Shown piece after piece: positions 6,194-13,277 of a stretch of DNA of 23,797 nt. The stretch lies in assembly GCA_023818745.1 (NCBI GenBank), contig JAMWBY010000012.1, positions 1 to 23,797 on the forward strand, written 5' to 3'. The notes beneath the pieces were generated by a model, which was given only the letters and a program-made list of their open reading frames with translations, made no database searches and was not told the DNA's origin. Made by a program: the position numbers and the translations under genes. Source of the stretch: Candidatus Omnitrophota bacterium. Its GTDB lineage: Bacteria > Ratteibacteria > UBA8468 > B48-G9 > JAFGKM01. Position 1 is the first letter of the stretch. Every line of letters begins with the position of its first letter.

Positions 6194-7111
6194 ATGAGTA
6201 AAGTTATAATAATTGGAGGAGGACCTGCGGGGTTAGCGGCAGGTATTTTTTTAAGTAGAGATAAAATACAAACAATTATAATTGAAAAATTTGCAACAGG
6301 TGGAAATATGCTTTTAACTGAATATATTGAAAATTATCCTGGTTTTCCGGAAGGAATAAGTGGATACGAATTATCAGAAAATATGAAAAAGCAGTTTTTA
6401 AAATTTGGTGGAGAAATAAAGAATGGGGATGTTGAAAAAATAGAATTAAATGGAACAAAAAAAATAGTAAAGATTAAAGGTGGAGAAATTTTTGAAAGTA
6501 ATGTTTTAATAATTGCTTCTGGTTCTTCAAGAAAAAAACTTGGTGTAAAAGGAGAAGATGAATTTATAGGAAAAGGTATCTCATACTGTGCAATTTGTGA
6601 TGGTGCTTTTTTTATAAATAAAGATGTTGCTGTGGTTGGAGGAGGAGATTCTGCTTTGGAAGAGGCTATTTACTTAACGAGATTTGCCAAACTTGTTTAT
6701 TTAATTCATAGAAGGAATTCATTCAGGGCCAAAAAGTATTTACGAGATGAAGTAAGTAAAAATGACAAAATTAAAATATTTCTTTCAAAAAGAGTAAAGG
6801 AAATAATTGGAGAAAAAAAGGTAGAAAAGTTAATATTGGAAGATATAGAAGATAGTAAGCAAATAGAATTAAAAGTTGATGGAGTTTTTATTTCTATAGG
6901 TCAAAAACCAAATACTGATTTTTTAAATGGACTTATACAGACAGACAAAAACGGATTTATAATTGTAAATGAAAAAATGGAAACCAATATATCTGGAATT
7001 TTTGCCTGTGGAGATGTAATAAAAAAGCCATTATATCAAATAATAACTGCTTGTAGCGAAGGGATGATTGCTGCATCTTTTGCTGAAAAATATCTTGATT
7101 CAATTTCTTAA
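6194..7111 (+). CDS. trxB: Thioredoxin reductase
   Basis: A 305-residue low-molecular-weight thioredoxin reductase. It has an N-terminal FAD site (VIIIGGGPAGLAAG, residues 4-17), the redox motif C132-A-I-C135 followed by D136, an NADPH site (GGGDSALEEA, 149-158) and a C-terminal FAD motif (GIFACGDV, about 269-276). It passes electrons from NADPH to thioredoxin; no thioredoxin gene is in the window. The start is fixed by the FAD motif beginning at residue 4. There is no Shine-Dalgarno site, and the gene begins right behind the hsp20 terminator, so transcription must either read through or start within the terminator. It converges with trpG, 2 nt apart. Confidence 0.95.
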   Translation: MSKVIIIGGGPAGLAAGIFLSRDKIQTIIIEKFATGGNMLLTEYIENYPGFPEGISGYELSENMKKQFLKFGGEIKNGDVEKIELNGTKKIVKIKGGEIFESNVLIIASGSSRKKLGVKGEDEFIGKGISYCAICDGAFFINKDVAVVGGGDSALEEAIYLTRFAKLVYLIHRRNSFRAKKYLRDEVSKNDKIKIFLSKRVKEIIGEKKVEKLILEDIEDSKQIELKVDGVFISIGQKPNTDFLNGLIQTDKNGFIIVNEKMETNISGIFACGDVIKKPLYQIITACSEGMIAASFAEKYLDSIS

Positions 7112-7113
7112 AT

Positions 7114-7680
7114 TTATTTAATTTCAAGAAAGTTTTTTAAGATTTTTTTGCCCTCTTTTGTTAGTATTGATTCTGGATGAAATTGAACCCCAAAAATATT
7201 ATATTTTTTATGCTTTATTCCCATTATTTCCTCATCATCTGTCCATGCGGTTATTTCAAGACAATCAGGTAGAGTTTTTCTTTCAATTACAAGAGAATGG
7301 TATCTTGTTGCAATAAAAGGATTTTCTACATTTTTAAAGATGTCTTTTCCATTATGATAAATTAAAGATGTCTTTCCGTGCATAAGTTTTTTAGCATAGG
7401 TAATTTTTCCACCAAAAACATATCCAATACATTGATGTCCAAGACAGACACCAAGAATAGGAAATTTGCCAGCAAATTTTTCTATTATTTCACAGGATAT
7501 GCCAGCATTTTCTGGTCTTTTTGGCCCAGGAGAAATTACAATACTATTAAATTTTAATTTTTCAATTTTTTTAATTGTTATTTCATCATTTCTGTAAACA
7601 ATTATTTTTTCGCCAAGTTCTCCAAAATACTGGACAAGGTTATAAACAAATGAGTCATAATTATCAATCATAAGTATCAT
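7114..7680 (-). CDS. trpG: Anthranilate synthase component II (glutamine amidotransferase)
   Basis: A 188-residue class I glutamine amidotransferase. It opens with LMIDNYDSFVYNLVQY and has the oxyanion PGP motif (residues 61-63), the nucleophile elbow GVCLGHQ with Cys79, and catalytic His168 and Glu170 in HPES. It supplies ammonia to TrpE to make anthranilate from chorismate. SD AAGGA lies in the end of trpE. The two genes are 1 nt apart. As in many bacteria, the same subunit might also serve PabB for folate; no pabB is visible here. Confidence 0.94.
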   Translation of the reverse strand: MILMIDNYDSFVYNLVQYFGELGEKIIVYRNDEITIKKIEKLKFNSIVISPGPKRPENAGISCEIIEKFAGKFPILGVCLGHQCIGYVFGGKITYAKKLMHGKTSLIYHNGKDIFKNVENPFIATRYHSLVIERKTLPDCLEITAWTDDEEIMGIKHKKYNIFGVQFHPESILTKEGKKILKNFLEIK

Positions 7681-7681
7681 T

Positions 7682-9163
7682 TTATATCCTTTTTGAAAAT
7701 TTATATGCTTCCATTAATGCAAGTGCTTTATTTTTTGTTTCCTCATATTCTTTTTCAGGTATTGAATCTGCAACAATTCCTGCTCCTGCTTGAATATATA
7801 ATTTTTTATCCTTTACAATGAATGTTCTTATAGTTATACAAAAATCAATACTTTTCTGTAAACTGAAATATCCGACTGCTCCTGCATAAGGACCTCTTTT
7901 TACTTTCTCCATTTCTTCTATTATCTCCATTGCTCTTATTTTAGGAGCACCTGTGACTGTCCCTGCTGGAAAGGTAGAATGGAACAAATCAACAGGAGTT
8001 TTATTTTTCATCAAAACCCCTTCTATATTTGAAACGATATGCATAACATGTGAATATTTTTCTATTTTCATTAAATCTGTAACTTTTATTGTTCCAGGAT
8101 AGCATACCTTGCCAATGTCATTTCTTCCAAGGTCAACAAGCATAATGTGTTCTGCCTTTTCTTTTTCATCATTTAACAATTCTTTTTCAAGTTCTTTTTC
8201 TTCTTTTTCATTTTGTGGTCTTTTTTTTGTTCCAGCAATAGGTCTTACTATCGCAATTTTATTTTCAAGTTTAACAAGTATTTCTGGAGAAGAGCCAATT
8301 AATTTTAGTTCTCCTACTTCAAGAAAAAACATATAAGGAGATGGATTTAAACTTCTTAATGCTCTATAGATTTTAAATGGGTCTGTATCAATTTCTTTTT
8401 CCCACCTTTGAGAAATTACTGCCTGAATTATATCTCCCTCAAATATATATTTTTTAACTTTTTCAACGCTTTTTATGAATTCTTTTTTTTCAAAATTGCT
8501 TTTAAAATCTTCTTCTAAATCATTATATTTTTTTTCAACAACTTTTAATGGTTTTTGAAATTCATTTGCAAATTTTAAAAGAGTATTTCTGCCTTCTTCG
8601 TATGTTTCTTTTAACCTGTCTTTTTTTTCAACAAAAACATTTGTAATTAAAAAAACTTTCCTCTTAAAATGGTCAAAAATTATAAGTTTTTTAGGAAAGA
8701 AAAATATAAAGTCAGGAGAAACAATGATGTTTTTTTGATTTAAATCAGGCACTTTTTCAATCTGTCTGATATAATCATATGAAACAAACCCAACAAAACC
8801 GCCCGTAAAAGAAGGAAGATTTTTAATTTTGATTGTTTTCCATTTTTTTAAAAATTCATCAATTATCTTCAAAGGAAATCTTTTTTGAAATTCTTCTTTT
8901 TTCCCTGTCGTATAATTTACGACTATTGCTTTATTTTTTTCTCCTTTTACTATTATTTCAGGATATGTGCCAAGGAATGAATATCTACCTATTTTTTCTT
9001 CCTGTTCAGCACTTTCAAAAAGAAAATTATAACTTCCTTTAGCGATCTTTAAGAATGATGAAACAGGAGTTTCAAAATCAGAAAGAAATTGAATGTAAAA
9101 AGGAATTACATTTACCTTTTTACTTAATTTTTGAAATTCTTTAAAATCTGGAAATATTTCCAT
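7682..9163 (-). CDS. trpE: Anthranilate synthase component I
   Basis: A 493-residue chorismate-binding enzyme. The N-terminal half holds FESAEQEEKIGRYSFLG (residues 49-65), which matches the LLES region used for tryptophan feedback in TrpE. The C-terminal chorismate domain contains SSPEILV, PIAGT (308-312), DLGRNDIG and FPAGTVTGAPK. PIAGT (Ala, not the PIKGT Lys of PabB) argues for anthranilate synthase rather than aminodeoxychorismate synthase. It starts 2 nt after the L,D-transpeptidase stop without a Shine-Dalgarno site, suggesting coupled reinitiation. No other trp genes and no attenuator or T-box are visible, so control may be by feedback only. Confidence 0.95.
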   Translation of the reverse strand: MEIFPDFKEFQKLSKKVNVIPFYIQFLSDFETPVSSFLKIAKGSYNFLFESAEQEEKIGRYSFLGTYPEIIVKGEKNKAIVVNYTTGKKEEFQKRFPLKIIDEFLKKWKTIKIKNLPSFTGGFVGFVSYDYIRQIEKVPDLNQKNIIVSPDFIFFFPKKLIIFDHFKRKVFLITNVFVEKKDRLKETYEEGRNTLLKFANEFQKPLKVVEKKYNDLEEDFKSNFEKKEFIKSVEKVKKYIFEGDIIQAVISQRWEKEIDTDPFKIYRALRSLNPSPYMFFLEVGELKLIGSSPEILVKLENKIAIVRPIAGTKKRPQNEKEEKELEKELLNDEKEKAEHIMLVDLGRNDIGKVCYPGTIKVTDLMKIEKYSHVMHIVSNIEGVLMKNKTPVDLFHSTFPAGTVTGAPKIRAMEIIEEMEKVKRGPYAGAVGYFSLQKSIDFCITIRTFIVKDKKLYIQAGAGIVADSIPEKEYEETKNKALALMEAYKFSKRI

Positions 9164-9165
9164 TT

Positions 9166-10722
9166 TTATAATGTCTGTTCATAAATTATTTTCCAAGTTC
9201 CATTTCTTTTCACAAAATAAAGAATCTTTTTTACTTTTGAAGAAAAATTGTTAGAAGCATAATTTTGATTGAAAAAGGCAATTGCTAATTTTCCCAATTG
9301 ATTATTGCCATATGGTAAAATTTGTATATCAGACAATTCAATTTTTATATATTTTTTATTTTTATTTATTTTTTCCTTATATGTCTTCCATTCTTTTTTA
9401 TTCTTTCCATTAGTTAAAAATTCTTCATCGTAAAATTTGATATATTGCTCAATGTCTTTACTTTCCCATGCCTTTTTCCAATTTTCAACAATCTCTTTTA
9501 TTTCTTTGATTTCGCTAAAATTGATAAAATTTTTATCTTTCGTAATATAGATAAAAGTTTTTCCTACATTTATATATTCCATTATTTCCTTCATATCATT
9601 ATCATTTACAACAACACATCCTTCACTATTATAAGGAGGTCTTTCTATCGGTGTTGAATGTAACCATATACCATCTCCTTTTTTATTTAACCTTATATCT
9701 ATTGGATTAGGATAATTAAGTGGAAAAGCAGCAATTCCATATTTAGAAGGTAGATTTGGCGGTTCTATTTTTGAAGTTAAAAGATACGCTCCTTCAGGTG
9801 TTCTGTTATCTCCAGTTTTTTCTTTATCACCTTTTTCTTTCCCTGTAGTACAATTAAATTGTTTAATTATTTTAAAATTGTATCCATTAAAGGAAACAAT
9901 ATATAACTTCTGTTCATCCTTGGATACACCAATAAAATAATAAGGATTCAAACCTACTATTTTTTCTTCTTTGGGAATTTCTTTAACTTTTTCTATTTCT
10001 ATTTTCCCTTTTTCCATAGCAATTAAATTTCTTATTTTTTCTTTTTCTTTATTTGCCATTTGTTTATTATTTTCAAGTAAATATATTTTCAAAAGTATCT
10101 TATGAAGAGAAATATCATCTGAAATCTTAATCCCTTGTTGGATATATTCTTTTGCTTTTTTATAATTTCCTCTATTAAACTCATATAGAGATAAATAATA
10201 AAAAAGTTGAATTTCTTTAAAGTTGTAATTATATGCTTTTTCAAGTGCAAAAATACCTTCCTCTTCTTTATTTATTCCTATAAGTAATTTCCCAAGGTTA
10301 TACCAGTAAACTGGATTTTGAGGAGAAAGTTCTGTAGCAATATAATAAAGATTAATTTTTTCTCTGATATCCAAACTTTTTTCTATTCTTTTTTCAATGT
10401 AAAAAAGCGCATTTTTTCTGTCTGTTAAAGAAATGTCAAGTAATAATTCATAGAATTTTGGTTGTAAATTTATTTCTTTGAAAATTAAAGCAAGTTCTAC
10501 TTTTGCCTCTGTTTTACCAATTGTACTTTCTAAAATTTTTCTATATTCTTCAATTATTTCATAATTATTTGGATCTTTTTTAATAGCTTTTTTATATTCT
10601 TCAAGAGATAACTTAAGATATTTTCTTGCTTTTTCTTCTGGTTTTGATATTAAAAACGGTTCACCTTCTTTTACAACAAGAAAGCAAAAAATAAGGAAAA
10701 CAATAAATTTCTGCATTCTCAT
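9166..10722 (-). CDS. Exported TPR / L,D-transpeptidase (YkuD) / NTF2-like fusion protein
   Basis: A 518-residue protein in three parts. After a signal peptide (KFIVFLIFCFLVV) comes an alpha-helical TPR-like region (about residues 30-235). A YkuD domain follows (about 262-395) with H355 and the SEGC motif ending in catalytic Cys369. The last part (about 405-518) is an NTF2/SnoaL-like domain (VENWKKAWESKDIEQYIKFYDEEF, ending RNGTWKIIYEQ), of a kind known at the C-terminus of some L,D-transpeptidases. YkuD enzymes make 3-3 peptidoglycan crosslinks or attach proteins to peptidoglycan, or cleave such links. The ATG overlaps the ferredoxin stop by 4 nt. The fold assignment is firm. Whether it is a transpeptidase or an amidase-like hydrolase of the YafK/DpaA type is open. 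Confidence 0.88.
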   Translation of the reverse strand: MRMQKFIVFLIFCFLVVKEGEPFLISKPEEKARKYLKLSLEEYKKAIKKDPNNYEIIEEYRKILESTIGKTEAKVELALIFKEINLQPKFYELLLDISLTDRKNALFYIEKRIEKSLDIREKINLYYIATELSPQNPVYWYNLGKLLIGINKEEEGIFALEKAYNYNFKEIQLFYYLSLYEFNRGNYKKAKEYIQQGIKISDDISLHKILLKIYLLENNKQMANKEKEKIRNLIAMEKGKIEIEKVKEIPKEEKIVGLNPYYFIGVSKDEQKLYIVSFNGYNFKIIKQFNCTTGKEKGDKEKTGDNRTPEGAYLLTSKIEPPNLPSKYGIAAFPLNYPNPIDIRLNKKGDGIWLHSTPIERPPYNSEGCVVVNDNDMKEIMEYINVGKTFIYITKDKNFINFSEIKEIKEIVENWKKAWESKDIEQYIKFYDEEFLTNGKNKKEWKTYKEKINKNKKYIKIELSDIQILPYGNNQLGKLAIAFFNQNYASNNFSSKVKKILYFVKRNGTWKIIYEQTL

Positions 10723-10904
10723 TTAATTATTATTGCTTCAACCGGACAACTTTCTGCCGCCTCCTTCACTTTATCCTCAAGTTCTTTTGGAACATTTTCT
10801 GTTTTTACTTTTGAAATTGTATCTGCCATTTCAAAAACCTCTGGGCATATATCAACACATAGCCCACAACCTGTACATATATTTTCATCAACCATTACCT
10901 TCAT
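10719..10904 (-). CDS. Ferredoxin, single [4Fe-4S]
   Basis: A 61-residue ferredoxin. ICTGCGLCVDICPEVFEM supplies C10, C13, C16 and C20, and C53 (in ESCPVEAI) is the distant fourth ligand. This is the single-cluster type seen in Thermotoga and Pyrococcus, where the cluster uses the first three cysteines plus the last; C20 may be free or in a disulfide. It is an electron carrier with an unknown partner. A strong GGAGG lies 4 nt before the ATG. It follows tRNA-Gln by 34 nt and overlaps the L,D-transpeptidase gene by 4 nt, so it belongs to the same transcript. Confidence 0.95.
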   Translation of the reverse strand: MKVMVDENICTGCGLCVDICPEVFEMADTISKVKTENVPKELEDKVKEAAESCPVEAIIIK

Positions 10905-10938
10905 ATTTCCTCCTTTTTTTTGTTTAAAGGTTATTACG

Positions 10939-11009
10939 CTGGGGGAATAGGACTCGAACCTATACGCCGGGATCCAGAGTCCCGTGTCCTACCATTAGAC
11001 GATCCCCCA
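10939..11009 (-). tRNA. tRNA-Gln (anticodon CTG)
   Basis: A full cloverleaf can be drawn. The acceptor stem TGGGGGA/TCCCCCA has 7 perfect pairs. The D arm is GTCT-AATGGTA-GGAC. The anticodon stem CGGGA/TCCCG closes the loop CTCTGGA, giving anticodon CTG. The T arm is ATAGG-TTCGAGT-CCTAT. The discriminator base is G73, as usual for glutamine. CCA is not encoded (CGT follows). It starts 3 nt after the stop of the winged-helix gene and has no room for its own promoter, so it is probably cut from a longer mRNA. Confidence 0.97.
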
Positions 11010-11012
11010 ATT

Positions 11013-11219
11013 TCAGTCCTTTTTTCTCAAAACAATCTTATAATCATTCTCCTTTCTTGTTAAGATTATATGTCCTTCTCTTACAAGCCATCCAATTCCC
11101 ATAATAAGTATGTCTCTATCTTTTCCAGTGACCTCAATTAATTTTGACAAAGTTGTTTCTTTATATTTTTCAAGATACTGCCATATTTCTCCTGCTACTA
11201 TACCTATTTCTGTTATCAT
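11013..11219 (-). CDS. Small winged-helix protein (DUF2582-like)
   Basis: A 68-residue protein that folds on paper as a single winged helix: helix 1 GIVAGEIWQYLEKY, helix 2 TLSKLIEVTG, recognition helix DRDILIMGIGWLVREG, and the wing HIILTRKENDYKIVL. The pattern ATG-x-GxxAGxIWxYL...GWLxREGxI is that of the DUF2582 family, small proteins of unknown target. The SD AAGGAGG before the ATG is strong. It sits directly before tRNA-Gln. It could be an autoregulator of this run, but nothing in the sequence proves this. Confidence 0.8.
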   Translation of the reverse strand: MITEIGIVAGEIWQYLEKYKETTLSKLIEVTGKDRDILIMGIGWLVREGHIILTRKENDYKIVLRKKD

Positions 11220-11251
11220 TTTACCTCCTTGAATTTAGTTAAAAAGATATT

Positions 11252-11257
11252 ATTATA
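11252..11257 (-). promoter_or_regulatory. Possible -10 element for the winged-helix/tRNA-Gln/ferredoxin section
   Basis: An exact TATAAT on the minus strand in the 66-nt gap. Transcription would start near 11245, giving a UTR of about 26 nt with a strong Shine-Dalgarno site. No TTGACA-like -35 is found 16-18 nt upstream, so this is weak. Confidence 0.3.
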
Positions 11258-11285
11258 TAACTACTCTTACCTTAATTTTATAATA

Positions 11286-11513
11286 TTACCATTTTTCACT
11301 CTTTTTGAAAAGAGTTTTACATCTTGGACATTTACTTATTTCTTTACTTCTACTGTCAATATATTCAAAAAAGCAAATAGGACATTGCCACAAATTGTTT
11401 TCTGTTATTTTATTTGTTGTTTTTTTTCTTTCCCAGAAAATCCATAAGATAAGAATTAAAATACTAATTGAAAGATAAAAACAGGTTCCAAGATCAATAG
11501 ATATTTTTATCAT
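11286..11513 (-). CDS. Small membrane protein with a cytoplasmic zinc ribbon
   Basis: A 75-residue protein of no recognised family. One membrane helix (residues 11-28, CFYLSISILILILWIFWE) is followed by a basic stretch (RKK), then two CPxC knuckles (C44/C47 and C62/C65) that should hold one zinc ion. The positive-inside rule puts the zinc ribbon in the cytoplasm. Its ATG overlaps the tonB stop by 4 nt, so it is translated with the exbD-tonB pair. It might dock something to the ExbD/TonB complex; that is a guess from context. Confidence 0.75.
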   Translation of the reverse strand: MIKISIDLGTCFYLSISILILILWIFWERKKTTNKITENNLWQCPICFFEYIDSRSKEISKCPRCKTLFKKSEKW

Positions 11514-12160
11514 TTTAATTTAAAAATTATTGTTATAATTCCCCATACATTTTTATCGCTTTTTGCTATATCAAAGACCCATTTTTTAAAATTTTCTTCT
11601 GCATATAAATCAATTTCAGGATAACCTGATGAAGAAAAAATCTCTGTATCAATTATCTTCCCTTCCGGATTAACCCAGAATTTTATTTTAACTTTACCTT
11701 CTATCCCCTTCTTTTGTGCCCAGAAAGGATATTCAATTTTTTCCTTATAAACAATCTTTCTACTTCCCGCTGGACCTTCAATAATTTCTTCTTCTCTTTT
11801 TATTTCTGCATAAACCTGTGTTAATGGAATTTCTGGAAGGGATATTTCAAATTTTGTAGGTTCAATATCTATTTTGAAGTTAACTTTACTAACATATTCT
11901 TTTTCTCCAATTATATCTCTATTTGAAATATTAACCGGAACAACGTTTTGAAAAACCCTTACATTTTCTGTTCCTATACTTTCTATTTCTTTAAGAACAA
12001 CTTTTTCTGATGTTTTTTTTGTAAAAGAGGGATATTGAATAATTTCTACAGGTTTTCTTTTTTTTAAAGGTAAAGGTAAAGAAATTGAAAAAAGAGAAAT
12101 ACCTATAATATGGATTAATATACTAAATAAAATTGATTTAAGGAATGTTCTATCTTTCAT
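11510..12160 (-). CDS. TonB family energy transducer
   Basis: About 216 residues. There is a single N-terminal membrane anchor (LKSILFSILIHIIGISLFSI), a periplasmic linker, and a C-terminal TonB domain: YPFWAQKKGIEGKVKIKFWVNPEGKIIDTEIFSSSGYPEIDLYA contains the family pattern YP..A...G..G.V.v.f.v..dG.v....v..SsG...LD..A. It passes proton-motive energy to outer-membrane receptors. I chose ATG at 12160, which overlaps exbD by 11 nt; a TTG at 12169 would add three residues. The exbD gene just upstream supports the role. No TonB-dependent receptor is in the window. Confidence 0.88.
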   Translation of the reverse strand: MKDRTFLKSILFSILIHIIGISLFSISLPLPLKKRKPVEIIQYPSFTKKTSEKVVLKEIESIGTENVRVFQNVVPVNISNRDIIGEKEYVSKVNFKIDIEPTKFEISLPEIPLTQVYAEIKREEEIIEGPAGSRKIVYKEKIEYPFWAQKKGIEGKVKIKFWVNPEGKIIDTEIFSSSGYPEIDLYAEENFKKWVFDIAKSDKNVWGIITIIFKLK

Positions 12161-12575
12161 ATTCTTCAATTTCAGGAATTGTTCCTATTGCAATTCTCTC
12201 AATACCAGTTTTTCTTGATATATCAATCACTTTTACAACTATTCCGTGTTTTGTATTCTTGTCTGCTTTTATTACTAGAACAATATTCTCTTTTTTCACA
12301 TTTTTCATTTCCTCTTTAAGGATATTTTCAAGTTGTTCAAAAGTTACAATATTCCCTTTAAAATATACAATTCCATCTTCTGAAATGTTAATAAATAATT
12401 CTTTTTGCTTTATCACATCAGTAGTTACTGCCTGAGGAAGTTTTATTTTTATACCCGGCTGAATTATAAAACTTGAACTTAACATAAAAAATATGATTAA
12501 TTGAAAAACAACATCTATTAGTGGAGTTAAATTTATTTCTCCTTTTTTAACATCATAATGTTTTCTAAAAGTCAT
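12150..12575 (-). CDS. exbD: Biopolymer transporter ExbD/TolR
   Basis: A 141-residue protein with the ExbD/TolR layout: a short cytoplasmic N-terminus, one membrane helix with the essential Asp (NLTPLIDVVFQLIIFFML, Asp21), and a periplasmic domain (ELFINISEDGIVYFKGNIV... VVIKADKNTKHG). With an ExbB/TolQ pentamer it uses the proton gradient to energise TonB or TolA. The neighbouring tonB points to ExbD. No exbB is next to it. There is no Shine-Dalgarno site; instead a strong promoter ends 6 nt before the ATG, so the mRNA is probably leaderless. Confidence 0.93.
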   Translation of the reverse strand: MTFRKHYDVKKGEINLTPLIDVVFQLIIFFMLSSSFIIQPGIKIKLPQAVTTDVIKQKELFINISEDGIVYFKGNIVTFEQLENILKEEMKNVKKENIVLVIKADKNTKHGIVVKVIDISRKTGIERIAIGTIPEIEEYER

Positions 12576-12581
12576 ATTTTA

Positions 12582-12610
12582 ATTTTACTTTTAATTTTTT
12601 TATGTATCAA
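12582..12610 (-). promoter_or_regulatory. Promoter of exbD-tonB run, predicted leaderless
   Basis: Minus strand TTGATA (12610-12605), a 17-nt spacer and TAAAAT (12587-12582), then 6 nt to the ATG. The start of transcription should fall at or within a base or two of the start codon. A second TAAAAT copy fills the 6 nt before the ATG. Confidence 0.65.
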
Positions 12611-12641
12611 GTTGATGTCATTGGTGAATAGAGTTAGGGAT

Positions 12642-13241
12642 TTATTTTGCCAGAGTAGTTATTATTACTTTTTTGCATCCATTTTTTAACAGAACTTTTT
12701 TGCATTCTTCTGTTGTTGCTCCTGTTGTATAAACATCGTCAATAAGTAAAATTATCTTATCTTTTATAATACCTGAATTCTTCAATTTAAAACTTCCTTT
12801 TACGTTTTCTTTCCTTTCATTTTCACTTAATTCTGTTTGGGAAATTGTATTTTTTGATTTTATAAGGATGTTCTGATACATTTTTTTATTTAATTTTTTT
12901 GATAGATAATTCCCAATAAGAGCACTTTGATTAAAACCCCTTATGAACTCCTTTTTCCAATAAAGTGGGACAGGAATAATCAAATCAAATTTAATATTTT
13001 CTTTTTTCAACTTTTCTTCAATTAATAAGGCAAAATATTTTGCATAACTTTTTCTTTTGTGATATTTATATTTAATAATCGCATCCTTTAAAGGTCCTTC
13101 ATATTTTCCTATATGTAATCTATCTTTAAAATCTTCATTTATAAAAATTATTTGTGAAAAACAATCTTTACAGAATCCAAAATTAATACCTTCTTGCCTT
13201 TGGCAACTTATACACTTATTTTTTAAAAAATTTTTAATAAT
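12642..13241 (-). CDS. ComF family phosphoribosyltransferase-like protein, start codon unclear
   Basis: About 199 residues from ATT at 13241. Near the N-terminus is a four-cysteine zinc site (KCISCQRQEG, then FCKDC). The rest has the ComF phosphoribosyltransferase pattern: DLIIPVPLYWKKEFIRGFNQSALI and the PRPP motif IILLIDDVYTTGAT. ComF proteins assist DNA uptake or replication restart. From the in-frame stop at 13340-13338 to TTG at 13010 there is no ATG, GTG or TTG. Starting at 13010 would lose the zinc site and about 75 conserved residues. Either a non-AUG start is used (ATT at 13241, 13238 or 13322; the last follows AAGGAG by 8 nt but overlaps lptF), or the 5' end is damaged. The product call is firm, the start is not. 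Confidence 0.8.
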   Translation of the reverse strand: MIKNFLKNKCISCQRQEGINFGFCKDCFSQIIFINEDFKDRLHIGKYEGPLKDAIIKYKYHKRKSYAKYFALLIEEKLKKENIKFDLIIPVPLYWKKEFIRGFNQSALIGNYLSKKLNKKMYQNILIKSKNTISQTELSENERKENVKGSFKLKNSGIIKDKIILLIDDVYTTGATTEECKKVLLKNGCKKVIITTLAK

Positions 13242-13270
13242 TAGACATATAAAATTATTTATTTTACAAT
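13242..13270 (+). promoter_or_regulatory. Promoter of lptF-lptG, predicted leaderless
   Basis: TAGACA (13242-13247), a 17-nt spacer and TACAAT (13265-13270), then 7 nt to the lptF ATG. There is no Shine-Dalgarno site. The element overlaps the uncertain 5' end of comF on the other strand. Confidence 0.6.
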
Positions 13271-13277
13271 AAATTTT

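Noticed and set aside
8109..8336. Ser/Phe-rich open frame opposite trpE
   Set aside because: Its composition is simply the complement of Lys/Glu-rich codons; trpE is certain. The same holds for similar frames opposite dnaX, glyS and glyA.
9164..9200. Tryptophan attenuator or T-box before trpE
   Set aside because: trpE starts 2 nt after the previous stop; no Trp-codon leader, T-box core or terminator is visible.
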